Assembly: GCF_022347545.1 (NCBI RefSeq)
Contig: NZ_JAKREW010000005.1
Location: 62,001-126,000, forward strand
Origin: Terribium retamae
GTDB lineage: Bacteria; Pseudomonadota; Alphaproteobacteria; Rhizobiales; Rhizobiaceae
Length of the DNA: 64,000 nt
Direction: 5' to 3'
Part shown: one piece after another, positions 32,074 through 39,991 of the stretch
Layout of the letters: every line of letters begins with the position of its first letter
Numbering within the stretch: position 1 is the first letter of the stretch
Translations under genes and position numbers: made by a program
Notes under the pieces: generated by a model
Told to the model about the DNA's origin: nothing
What the model saw: only the letters and a program-made list of their open reading frames with translations
Databases searched by the model: none

Positions 32074-32325
32074 ATGGCTGAAAGACAACCGATCGAAACC
32101 GCACCGAAGGACGGCTCCAGGGTGACCGTCTATTGGACCGACGGCGACGGCGTGTTGAACGAATCCATTGCGCAATATCGTTCCGCCGAACGCCTCAAGG
32201 CACTTGGCGGCGACGTCAATCCTGGCGATGTCGGCTGGTGGGCGGCGATCGACGGTCACACCCAGAAGAAGATCGAACCGACGAGCTGGCGGCCCTCTTC
32301 GAACGACGAGGACGACGACGCCTAG
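32074..32325 (+). CDS. Small conserved hypothetical protein (QPIETAPKDG type)
   Basis: An 83-residue product starting MAERQPIETAPKDGSRVTVYWTDGDG, with GDVGWWAAIDGH and an acidic end SSNDEDDDA. The QPIETAPKDG opening recurs in many short rhizobial and phage proteins of unknown role. GGAGGCTGGAGA stands before the ATG at 32074. It begins about 20 bases after nrnC in the same direction. It has no signal peptide or membrane segment. No function can be stated. Confidence 0.78.
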   Translation: MAERQPIETAPKDGSRVTVYWTDGDGVLNESIAQYRSAERLKALGGDVNPGDVGWWAAIDGHTQKKIEPTSWRPSSNDEDDDA

Positions 32326-32454
32326 CCCATCGGCAGGCCGCAGGTTAAAGCGCGCTTGGCTTTTTCCTCCCGGTTGAACTATCGTCCCCGCATTGCAACC
32401 GGGGCCTGATTCGCAGCTTCGCCTGGTTTTGGCCCATGTTCGAGAGGGACTGCC

Positions 32455-32709
32455 ATGGGTGTCGAAAGTCTGATTGTCTTCCTCATCATCGGCGCGATCG
32501 CCGGCTGGCTTGCCGGCCTGATCGTCAAGGGCTTCGGCTTCGGCCTGATCGGCAACATCGTTGTCGGTATCGTCGGCGCCTTTATCGCAGGCTGGCTCTT
32601 TCCGGCTCTCGGCATCAGCCTGGGCACCGGCATTGTCGCCTCGATCATTCACGCCGCAATCGGCGCGATCATTCTTCTGGTGCTGATCAGGCTGGTCAAG
32701 CAGGCTTAA
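32455..32709 (+). CDS. GlsB/YeaQ/YmgE-family stress-associated membrane protein
   Basis: A small inner-membrane protein of the transglycosylase-associated family, often induced by stress but with no proven activity. The 84-residue product has three Gly/Ile-rich membrane segments: IVFLIIGAIAGWLAGLIVKG, GFGLIGNIVVGIVGAFIAGWLF and GIVASIIHAAIGAIILLVLIRLV. The GWLAGL and GNIVVGIVGAFI repeats are diagnostic. GAGAGGGACTGCC precedes the ATG. It is followed by a terminator at 32736-32776. No GGAAC-type stress promoter was found before it. Confidence 0.92.
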   Translation: MGVESLIVFLIIGAIAGWLAGLIVKGFGFGLIGNIVVGIVGAFIAGWLFPALGISLGTGIVASIIHAAIGAIILLVLIRLVKQA

Positions 32710-32735
32710 CGCCTGCCTTGGGCGACAAAGTCATG

Positions 32736-32776
32736 CGGCCATTCCCAGGACGGTGTTCCGGGAATGGCCGTCTTAT
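32736..32776 (+). terminator. Terminator-like hairpin after the GlsB-family gene
   Basis: CGGCCATTCCC pairs with GGGAATGGCCG across a 13-base loop and is followed by TCTTATT. It begins 27 bases after the stop codon. The T-run is interrupted, so it may be a weak terminator or part of a repeat family. Confidence 0.6.
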
Positions 32777-32848
32777 TCGAAATGAATTGCAGAATTGTGC
32801 CCCTTTGAGACGCACAAGGGGCCAAATAGGTGATATGCCGATGATGTC

Positions 32849-33154
32849 TTAGGCGCTTCTGCGCATTGGCCTTTCATGGCTGTGATCGACCACATAGTGG
32901 CCAATCCTCTCATCAACCAGCATGCCGCTGATGCGGATGAAACCGGCAAAGGAGCGCCGCGCGTCATCTGTGCTGATTTGTCCTGCTTCGGCAGCGAGAC
33001 AACAGTTCATCGCGCAGTTGAAAACAGGGCCGCGACGCCCTGCTGGCCATTCACGCAAAAATGCGATCGCTTCGGCAACGCCTTCGATTTCTTGGATCGG
33101 ATGGCCTGGTCCACGCGAAAGCCGCACCGGCACGACAAATTGCAGGCGGTTCAT
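32849..33154 (-). CDS. DUF982-domain protein
   Basis: Function unknown; DUF982 proteins are short and abundant in Rhizobiales. The 101-residue product shows the family pattern RLSRGPGHPIQEIEGVAEAIAFLREWPAGRRGPVFNCAMNCCLAAEAGQISTDDARRSFAGFIRISGM. The WP..RGP...A...C core is intact. GGGAGGTAGCCA stands before the ATG at 33154. A short basic tail (HSHERPMRRSA) follows the domain. It has no operon partner. Confidence 0.88.
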   Translation of the reverse strand: MNRLQFVVPVRLSRGPGHPIQEIEGVAEAIAFLREWPAGRRGPVFNCAMNCCLAAEAGQISTDDARRSFAGFIRISGMLVDERIGHYVVDHSHERPMRRSA

Positions 33155-33390
33155 TGGCTACCTCCCAGACATTAGAACACCGCGCACCCGGTCGGATGCA
33201 CTAGGGACGCTCTAACACTTTTGAACCAGCACTTGATCTCACCAAAAATCGATCTCGATTTCCAGGATCATGCGCCGGAACAATTCACTCTACTCCTTTG
33301 GTGGAAGAGGGAAAGGGCACGCACGCAGGATTGATCGGCAGATTCAAAAATTGATCTGTCGCACTTCCATTGAGGCCTGTCGAAGCGTTT

Positions 33391-33490
33391 AAAAATTGAA
33401 CGGCCCGCTGCAGGGGGTGTTGCAGCGGGCCGTTTACAGGACATGGAGGGACATGCCTGACTTCGTGCGGACGAAAACTCCTCAGGAAGT
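33391..33490 (-). ncRNA. Candidate stress small RNA (EcfG-type promoter, terminator, C-rich loop)
   Basis: The 558-base gap between the DUF982 gene and the PBP1a gene has no credible gene. On the minus strand a perfect EcfG-type promoter at 33498-33522 is followed about 65 bases later by a strong hairpin, 33421-33434 with 33399-33412 (AACGGCCCGCTGCA/TGCAGCGGGCCGTT). Its minus-strand loop is ACACCCCC and CAATTTTTAAA comes after. The predicted RNA is about 100 nt. A second small hairpin (TTCGT-CCGC-ACGAA) and a single-stranded GTCCCTCCATG, complementary to ribosome-binding sites, lie upstream. Promoter type and C-rich loop resemble GsrN of Caulobacter in plan; sequence kinship is not claimed. 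Confidence 0.5.
33399..33434 (-). terminator. Strong hairpin with T-run on the minus strand
   Basis: A perfect 14-bp stem with an 8-base loop; on the minus strand it is followed by CAATTTTTAAA, and on the plus strand by TTACAGG. The direction of the T-run argues that it ends a minus-strand transcript starting near 33490. Confidence 0.72.
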
Positions 33491-33497
33491 ACGCCTC

Positions 33498-33522
33498 AAC
33501 GGCCTGTTCCCGGCAAAGTTCC
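33498..33522 (-). promoter_or_regulatory. EcfG (general stress) type promoter
   Basis: The minus strand reads GGAAC, exactly 16 bases, then CGTT, a full match to the alphaproteobacterial general stress sigma factor consensus GGAAC-N16/17-CGTT. It is intergenic and followed by the candidate small RNA. Confidence 0.62.
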
Positions 33523-33712
33523 GTCGATCGCAATCACAAAAGAGTGACGGAGTCTGGTTTTTCAGAGTAGTTGACACTCCCCGGCTAAAGGTCGGTCCAA
33601 CCATAAGCTTTTGATTTTCCTTTATTTCGATTTTTAGGCTCTTAACCCGCCTTTAAACTGCCGCATCTAATCTCCACCGGAGCGCCATCGGCATCGGGAC
33701 TAGCGGCAGCGC

Positions 33713-35944
33713 ATGGCGGATCGCAGGGACAAACGCATCGAGCCCAGCTTCGACGGGCCGTCACAGACGGCACCCTCCACGGGATTCTCGGTGCGCGAAG
33801 AGGACCGCGTCGTGCCGGGAAGCCGCAAATCCTCGAACAAACGCAGCGCCAAGGCGAAATCTGTGCGCGGCGGGCGACGCAAGCGCAGCAAGACCGGGTT
33901 GTTCGGGCGGTTGCTTTATTGGTGCTTCGTGCTCGCCATCTGGGGCGCCATCGCCGGAGCCGGCGTCGTCGTCTATTACGGCGCCAAGATGCCGGCAGCC
34001 ACGACATGGTCGGTGCCCGATCGTGCGCCAAACATCAAGATCGTCGACGTCGATGACAGGCTGATCGCAAACCGCGGAATGAGTGGCGGCGAGGCGGTAG
34101 GTCTCAACGAGATGTCGCGTTATATTCCCGAAGCCGTCATCGCCATTGAGGACCGGCGGTTCTATTCCCATTACGGCATCGACCCGATCGGCTTCACCCG
34201 CGCGGTCGTGACGAACCTTATCGGGGGCAGCTTGCGGCAGGGCGGTTCGACGCTGACCCAGCAGCTTGCCAAAAACCTGTTCCTGACCCCGGACCGGACC
34301 TTGGAGCGCAAGGTGCAGGAGGTGTTGCTCGCTATCTGGCTTGAGCAGAAGCACACCAAGGATCAGATACTGGAGATGTATCTCAACCGGGTCTATTTCG
34401 GCTCGGGTGCACATGGTGTCGAAGCGGCCTCGCGTCGCTATTTCGGCAAGAGTGCCCGCGACGTCACTTTGTCGGAAGCAGCACTTCTTGCCGGTCTGCT
34501 CAAGGCACCGTCACGTTTCTCACCGGCCCGGGATCCCAGGGCAGCCGAGCGTCGCGCACAGCTGGTGCTGGGGGCCATGCGTGAAGAGGGGATGATCAGC
34601 GACAAGGAACTGAAGACAGCGATGGCTGCGCCCGCCGTGCGCGCGCCATCCTATTGGACCGGATCCGAGAACTATGTCGCCGACGCCATCGTCGAAGAAC
34701 TGCCGGACCTGATCGGCGATGTGCGCAGCGATATTGTCGTCGAAACGACCGTGGACCTGACGCTGCAGAAACTCGCCGAGAAATCGATCCGCGATCTGGT
34801 CGATACGAAGGGAAAGAAGCTCAACGTCACCCAGGGCGCGCTGGTGTCGATCGACAATTCCGGTGCGGTGCGGGCGATGGTGGGCGGTTACGACTATTCG
34901 ACGAGCCAGTTCAACCGCGCCTCCGAAGCGAGGCGGCAGCCGGGCTCCGCGTTCAAACCATTCGTCTATATGACGGCGCTGGAAGCAGGCCGGACACCCG
35001 ACAGCGTGCGCAATGACGCGCCGATCCGCATCGGAAAATGGTCACCGGACAACTTCAAGGGCAAATATTACGGCAAAGTCACGCTGGCGACGGCGCTCGC
35101 CAAGTCGCTGAACTCGGTGGCAGCGCAGCTGACCATGGAAGTGGGGCCCGACGCGGTCATCGAAACCGCGCACCGCATGGGTATCGAGTCCGATTTGCAA
35201 AACAACACGGCGATCGCGCTTGGCACCTCGGAAGTCACGCCGCTGGAACTGACGTCGGCCTATGTGCCCTTCGCCAATGGCGGCTTCCGGCCGGACGTGC
35301 ATTTCGTCAGCCGCATCACCGATACCAACGGCAAGGTGCTCTATAAAGCCAAAGCAGGCTCCGCGCCGCGCGTGGCACGCACGGAGATCATCGGCATGAT
35401 GAATTCGATGATGTCAGGCACCGTCGAGGTCGGCACAGCGAAAAAAGCTGCCTTCGGATGGCCCTCCGCCGGCAAGACCGGCACCAGCCAGAATTCGCGC
35501 GACGCCTGGTTCGTCGGCTACACCGCCAATCTCACCACCGGTGTGTGGTTTGGCAACGACGATGGCACGGCGATGAAGAACGTCACCGGCGGCGCGCTGC
35601 CCGCGCAGGCATGGCACGAATTCATGATGGCCGCACACGAAGGCGTGCCTGTGAAGCCTTTGCCCGGTACCTGGCGCTCGACGCCATCCGATACGGTGGT
35701 GCAGGACGATATTCCGCTTGACCTTACGCCGCCTGCGCCGGTGCCCGGAGGCGTGCCGTCAGCCTCGGCCGAGCAACCGGTGCCACAGCGTGCCGCACGC
35801 CAGCCGATCCAGGACGACAGCCCGGCCATGCCGCGCGACAATGGCAGTACCGCATCGATCGACCATCCTGTGCCACCAGGCGAAGTCGGCGGACCGATGA
35901 AGAAGCGCAGCACCTCGATTTTCGATATCCTCAGCGGCGGCTGA
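33713..35944 (+). CDS. Penicillin-binding protein 1A (bifunctional glycosyltransferase/transpeptidase)
   Basis: Polymerises and cross-links peptidoglycan in the periplasm. The 743-residue product has a basic cytoplasmic tail (1-62) and one membrane helix (about 64-90). The GT51 domain has the catalytic Glu146 in AIEDRRFYSH and the segments RQGGSTLTQQLAKNLFL and EMYLNRVYFGSGAHGVEAAS. In the transpeptidase domain SxxK is SAFK (Ser412, Lys415), SxN is SLN (465-467) and KTG is KTGT (588-591). A Pro-rich tail follows. The family length varies from 700 to 850. It is the shorter PBP1A type without the OB-fold insert of E. coli. A candidate sRNA lies upstream. Confidence 0.94.
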   Translation: MADRRDKRIEPSFDGPSQTAPSTGFSVREEDRVVPGSRKSSNKRSAKAKSVRGGRRKRSKTGLFGRLLYWCFVLAIWGAIAGAGVVVYYGAKMPAATTWSVPDRAPNIKIVDVDDRLIANRGMSGGEAVGLNEMSRYIPEAVIAIEDRRFYSHYGIDPIGFTRAVVTNLIGGSLRQGGSTLTQQLAKNLFLTPDRTLERKVQEVLLAIWLEQKHTKDQILEMYLNRVYFGSGAHGVEAASRRYFGKSARDVTLSEAALLAGLLKAPSRFSPARDPRAAERRAQLVLGAMREEGMISDKELKTAMAAPAVRAPSYWTGSENYVADAIVEELPDLIGDVRSDIVVETTVDLTLQKLAEKSIRDLVDTKGKKLNVTQGALVSIDNSGAVRAMVGGYDYSTSQFNRASEARRQPGSAFKPFVYMTALEAGRTPDSVRNDAPIRIGKWSPDNFKGKYYGKVTLATALAKSLNSVAAQLTMEVGPDAVIETAHRMGIESDLQNNTAIALGTSEVTPLELTSAYVPFANGGFRPDVHFVSRITDTNGKVLYKAKAGSAPRVARTEIIGMMNSMMSGTVEVGTAKKAAFGWPSAGKTGTSQNSRDAWFVGYTANLTTGVWFGNDDGTAMKNVTGGALPAQAWHEFMMAAHEGVPVKPLPGTWRSTPSDTVVQDDIPLDLTPPAPVPGGVPSASAEQPVPQRAARQPIQDDSPAMPRDNGSTASIDHPVPPGEVGGPMKKRSTSIFDILSGG

Positions 35945-35978
35945 GACGCACCAGTTTTTGAACGGCGCTGTCACGCTG

Positions 35979-37775
35979 TTAGGAAGCTGGTGCCGCCTCA
36001 GCCGTGGTTTGGTTTTGCCCCTCCAATTCCGGTTTCAGCACGGCCTCGACAATCCCGCGTGCGATTTCCCGCTCGCCCATGATGACCGTGTTGGCGCCAA
36101 GTCCTTCGAGATGCTCGACCTCGGCATCGGAATGGGCGCGGGCGACGATCTCGATCGTCGGATTGGCGGCGCGGGCCAGCAGGGCGATACGGCCGGCCTC
36201 GAAGGCATTCGGAATGGCCAGGATCAGCCGCTTGGCCAAGGTTGGATTGGCTGCGGCGAAGACATCTTCCTTGGCCGCATTGCCCGTCACGGTCTCGATA
36301 CCGTCGGCCTTCAGGCGGGCGATCGTCTTGTCGGCATCTTCCACGACCAGCAACGGCTCATTGGCCTGCCTCATGGCAGCGCCCACCAGGCTGCCGACAC
36401 GGCCGTAACCGATCAGGATGGTGTGGTTGGTCAAGGCGGTGGGAGTGGGAACGTCGTCCTCCTCCGGTTTTTCGCCGGTGGTCGCCACCTGTCCGGCTGT
36501 CGTCGCCGGACCAATCGGGGAGATAGCCGCCGCTGCGCCCTCGGCACCGCGCCGCTGCTCCAGCCACGGCTTCAGCCGGTCGACGAGCAGGAACATCACC
36601 GGGTTCAGGATGATGGAAAGGATGGCGCCGACCAGGATGAGGTCACGCCCTTCCTCCGGCAGGAGTTTCAGGCCGACGCCGAGCTCGGCCAGGATGAAGG
36701 AGAATTCGCCGATCTGTGCGAGGCTGGCGGAAATTATCAGTGCCGTCGCGATCGGATAGCCGAACAGGAGCACGATGGCGAAGGCGGCGAGAGACTTGCC
36801 TATGACGATGATGAAGAGTGTTCCCAGCACCGGCCAGATATGCTGCATGACGCTGAACGGGTCGAACATCATGCCGACCGAAACGAAGAACAGCACTGAA
36901 AAGGCGTCGCGCAACGGCAGCGATTCCTCGGCGGCGCGATGGCTGAGCTCGGATTCGCTCATCACCATGCCGGCGAAGAAGGCGCCGAGCGCCAGCGAAA
37001 CGCCGAACAGTTTGGCCGCACCGAAGGCAACGCCGAGCGCCACGGCCAGCACGGCCAGGCGGAACAGCTCACGCGAGCCGGTGTGGGCGACATAATGCAG
37101 GACCCATGGGATGACCCGGCGCCCCACAACCAGCATCAGAACCACGAAGGCGACGACCTTGGCCAGGGTGACGCCAACCACTCCCCAGACGCCGTAGTTG
37201 GCGGTGAATCCGTAAAGGCCACCGGGGGGAGGCGCCTGATCCACCCCGCCGAGCACGCCGGCGAGTGCCGGCAAGAGCACCAGTGTCAGCACCATGGCGA
37301 GGTCCTCGACAATGAGCCAGCCGACAGCGATGCGCCCGCGTTCGGTTTCCACTAGCCGGCGTTCCTGCAGCGCACGCAGCAGCACCACGGTGCTAGCCAC
37401 GGAAAGCGCCAAGCCGAATACCAGCCCGGCGCCGAGCGACCAGCCGAGCATCCAGGCCAGTCCCCAGCCGAGCAAGGTCGCAAACCCGATCTGGACCACA
37501 GCGCCGGGCAGCGCGATCGCACGCACTGAAAGCAGGTCCTTCATCGAAAAATGCAGGCCGACGCCGAACATCAGGAGAATGATGCCGATCTCGGCGAGCT
37601 CGAGCGCAAGGCCCTGGTCGGCGACGAAGCCGGGCGTGTTGGGGCCGACAAGAATGCCGGCCAGCAGATAGCCGACCAAAGGCGGAATGCGAAAGCGATT
37701 GGCTATCGCGCCAAAGACAAATGCCAACCCCAGACCGACGACGATGGTTGCGATAAGGGGAGTGTCATGCGGCAT
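35979..37775 (-). CDS. KefB/YbaL-type cation:proton antiporter with TrkA-N domain
   Basis: A membrane antiporter, likely exchanging K+ (or Na+) for H+. The 598-residue product has about twelve membrane helices (1-395), beginning PLIATIVVGLGLAFVFGAIANRFRIPPLVGYLLAGILVGPNTPGF, with the family segments LLMFGVGLHFSMKDLL and SASLAQIGEFSFILAELG. A cytosolic Rossmann (RCK/TrkA-N) domain follows (TILIGYGRVGSLVGAAM, VVEDADKTIARLKADG, ANTVIMGEREIARGIVEAVL). The GYGRVG nucleotide motif is intact. It lacks the KefC-type glutathione-binding loop I would recognise, so YbaL-like is the safer call. It is convergent with the PBP1a gene. Confidence 0.92.
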   Translation of the reverse strand: MPHDTPLIATIVVGLGLAFVFGAIANRFRIPPLVGYLLAGILVGPNTPGFVADQGLALELAEIGIILLMFGVGLHFSMKDLLSVRAIALPGAVVQIGFATLLGWGLAWMLGWSLGAGLVFGLALSVASTVVLLRALQERRLVETERGRIAVGWLIVEDLAMVLTLVLLPALAGVLGGVDQAPPPGGLYGFTANYGVWGVVGVTLAKVVAFVVLMLVVGRRVIPWVLHYVAHTGSRELFRLAVLAVALGVAFGAAKLFGVSLALGAFFAGMVMSESELSHRAAEESLPLRDAFSVLFFVSVGMMFDPFSVMQHIWPVLGTLFIIVIGKSLAAFAIVLLFGYPIATALIISASLAQIGEFSFILAELGVGLKLLPEEGRDLILVGAILSIILNPVMFLLVDRLKPWLEQRRGAEGAAAAISPIGPATTAGQVATTGEKPEEDDVPTPTALTNHTILIGYGRVGSLVGAAMRQANEPLLVVEDADKTIARLKADGIETVTGNAAKEDVFAAANPTLAKRLILAIPNAFEAGRIALLARAANPTIEIVARAHSDAEVEHLEGLGANTVIMGEREIARGIVEAVLKPELEGQNQTTAEAAPAS

Positions 37776-38208
37776 GGTCGATGGAGCGCCCTTCTGGTCT
37801 AGCGATGTCGGATGAGCGCCGCCCTGAGCCGCCGCTTTATTGCACTATGGGGATGGCAACGATGCCGTGCAACCCCACGAGGTCTTTGAAATGCATGCGA
37901 AATGCGTGGCTGGTGAGATTTGGGCGTGCCTGCAAGTCAACCACCATTTCAAGCCTAAATTCTACTAAATAGATAGAAATTAGAAAAATGTGGTTTGCCC
38001 AGGCCGCTCGACAAGACTAGAAGAGCTGCTGGAATGGTAAGGGACTGATCCCGTCGGCCCGTTTTTTGCGGCGAAGAGAAAAATTTTTCTTCGACCTCTG
38101 GTGCTTTCAGAAAAGAGATTGCATCCGAAACAAAGGCGCGCGAGTGCGTTCCTTCTGATCTTCCCCGCATGCGCGTAGAAATGCCAGCCTGTTCAGGGTC
38201 TTACCGCA
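37776..38208. other. Intergenic region between the antiporter and cysG genes
   Basis: This 433-base stretch contains no convincing frame. It holds an A/T-rich zone (37970-37995, AAATAGATAGAAATTAG) and an imperfect palindrome at 38072-38093 (CGAAGAGAAAAA/TTTTTCTTCG). It must carry the promoters of the divergent antiporter and cysG genes; I cannot fix either with confidence. Confidence 0.5.
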
Positions 38209-39660
38209 ATGCCGCATGCCACCTCCAAGCTCAATGCCTTTCCCGTCTTCATGCGAGTGGAGGGCGAAGCTGTCGTCATCGTAGGCGGCGGCGAGGAAGC
38301 GCTGGCCAAAGCACGGTTGATCGGCCAGTCCAGCGCCAAGCTGCGCATCGTCGCCGAGCATGTCGAGCCGGCCTTGCGCGACTGGATCGCCGAAAACGGC
38401 GCCAGCCATACTGCCCAAGCCTATCGCGGTGATCATCTGCAAGGTGCCGTGCTGGTTTTCGCGGCCACCGGCGAGGAAGCGGCCGATCGCCAGATTTCAC
38501 AGGACGCTCGCGCGCTGAATATTCCGGTCAACGCCGTCGACCGCCCGGAATTGTGCGATTTCTTCACGCCGGCTTTGGTCAATCGCGCCCCTGTGGCTGT
38601 TGCCATCGGCACGGAGGGCGCCGGCCCGGTGCTGGCGCAGATGCTCCGGGCCCGTATCGATCAGCTGCTGTCGCCGTCACTCGGGCCGCTGGCAGCGCTT
38701 GCGGCGACCTTCCGTGATGCGGCAGAGCGTATCCTGCCCAGGGGCAATCGCCGCCGTCGCTTCTGGGCGGATTTCTTTGCCGGTTCGCCGGCGCGTGCCG
38801 TAGAGGCCGGTGATCTGTCGGCCGCCCATGATGCCGCTTCCAAGCTGCTGCTTTCCAACACTGCCTTCAGTGGCCACATCGCCTTGGTCGGCGCCGGGCC
38901 TGGGGCGGAAGACCTGCTGACCCTTCGGGCCCAGCGCCTCCTGATGGAGGCCGACGTCATCGTCCATGACGCGTTGGTGCCGGAAGCCGTCGTTGCCATG
39001 GGCCGCCGTGATGCCGAGCGCCTGCCTGTCGGCAAGCGTAAGGGGTGCCATTCCAAGTCGCAGCTCGAAATCAACGCGTTGCTGGTTTCACTTGGCCGCG
39101 AGGGCAGGCGCGTGGTGCGGCTGAAGAGCGGCGATCCGCTGGTGTTCGGTCGCGCCGGCGAGGAAATGGCTGCGTTGCGCGAGGCCGGGATTTCCTACGA
39201 GGTGGTGCCCGGCGTCACTTCAGCTTTCGCCGCTGCGGCGGATTTCGAATTGCCGCTCACCTTGCGCGGCGTCACGTCCTCGATGGTCTTCACAACCGGT
39301 CACGATCTCAAGGGCGGAACATTGCCGGACTGGGCGAAGCTGGCAATCTCCGGCGCGACGGTCGCCGTCTACATGGGTCGCAGCGTCGCCGCCGACGTCG
39401 CTGGCCGATTGATCGAGGCCGGGCTTTCGCCTGATACGGCGGTTGCGGTCGTCGAGAATGCCAGCCTGGCCAACCGCCGCCGTTTCCATGGCACGCTGGC
39501 CGATCTGCCATCGCTGGAGGTCCGCAGCGATCTGGCCGGTCCAGTCATGACCATCATCGGCGATGCCGTTGCCGGCGCCAATTTCAGCCGCTCCGAGCCG
39601 CTGGGGGCTCGCAAGTACCAAGAGGCCAGTCAGCCGGCCGTCCAGGGAGCACAATCATGA
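38209..39660 (+). CDS. cysG: Siroheme synthase (fused dehydrogenase/ferrochelatase and uroporphyrinogen-III methyltransferase)
   Basis: Makes siroheme, the cofactor of the sulfite reductase encoded downstream. The 483-residue product has the N-terminal NAD-dependent dehydrogenase/ferrochelatase half (about 1-210; VVIVGGGEEALAKARLIGQSS, VNAVDRPELCDFFTPALVNR). The C-terminal SUMT methyltransferase half follows (about 222-465; IALVGAGPGAEDLLTLRAQRLLMEADVIVHDALV, RLKSGDPLVFGRAGEEM, VPGVTSAFAAAA, PVMTIIGDAV). All three activities expected of CysG are covered. It overlaps the DUF2849 gene by four bases (ATGA) and heads the sulfur cluster. Confidence 0.96.
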   Translation: MPHATSKLNAFPVFMRVEGEAVVIVGGGEEALAKARLIGQSSAKLRIVAEHVEPALRDWIAENGASHTAQAYRGDHLQGAVLVFAATGEEAADRQISQDARALNIPVNAVDRPELCDFFTPALVNRAPVAVAIGTEGAGPVLAQMLRARIDQLLSPSLGPLAALAATFRDAAERILPRGNRRRRFWADFFAGSPARAVEAGDLSAAHDAASKLLLSNTAFSGHIALVGAGPGAEDLLTLRAQRLLMEADVIVHDALVPEAVVAMGRRDAERLPVGKRKGCHSKSQLEINALLVSLGREGRRVVRLKSGDPLVFGRAGEEMAALREAGISYEVVPGVTSAFAAAADFELPLTLRGVTSSMVFTTGHDLKGGTLPDWAKLAISGATVAVYMGRSVAADVAGRLIEAGLSPDTAVAVVENASLANRRRFHGTLADLPSLEVRSDLAGPVMTIIGDAVAGANFSRSEPLGARKYQEASQPAVQGAQS

Positions 39661-39953
39661 AGATCCTGACAGCAAATCGGCTCACCGATGGTGAGGCCGT
39701 CTGGTATGCCGGCGGCGCTTGGGCCGAGACGATCGACAGCTCGGAACTTGCCGCCGACAAGGCAGCCGAAGAGCGGCTGGAAGCGATCGGCGCTGCGTCT
39801 TTTGCGGCCAATGAAGTGGTCGACGTCAACCTGATCGACGTCGAAATCGTCGACGGCGTCATTCATCCGCTGCGCTTGCGCGAGAGAATTCGCGCCGCTG
39901 GCCCCACCAACCGCAATGATCTCGGCAAGCAGGCGCGCCCGACCGCAGCCTGA
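39657..39953 (+). CDS. DUF2849 protein in the sulfur operon
   Basis: A 98-residue protein of unknown biochemical role. It begins MKILTANRLTDGEAVWYAGGAWAETIDSSELAADKAAEERLEAIGAASFAANEVVDVNLIDVEIVDGVIHPLRLRERIRAAGPTNR-like, matching DUF2849, which sits between cysG and cysI in many alphaproteobacteria. Translational coupling to cysG (ATGA) and position before cysI point to a helper role in sulfite reduction, perhaps siroheme delivery. This is inferred from context only. Confidence 0.88.
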   Translation: MKILTANRLTDGEAVWYAGGAWAETIDSSELAADKAAEERLEAIGAASFAANEVVDVNLIDVEIVDGVIHPLRLRERIRAAGPTNRNDLGKQARPTAA

Positions 39954-39991
39954 TCACGACAAGCGGGTGCCTCGCGCCCAGAGGATAAGAT

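Noticed and set aside
33285..33614. Short open frames in the gap before the PBP1a gene
   Set aside because: No ribosome site, no family pattern, and they run across the perfect terminator hairpin; an RNA gene explains the region better.
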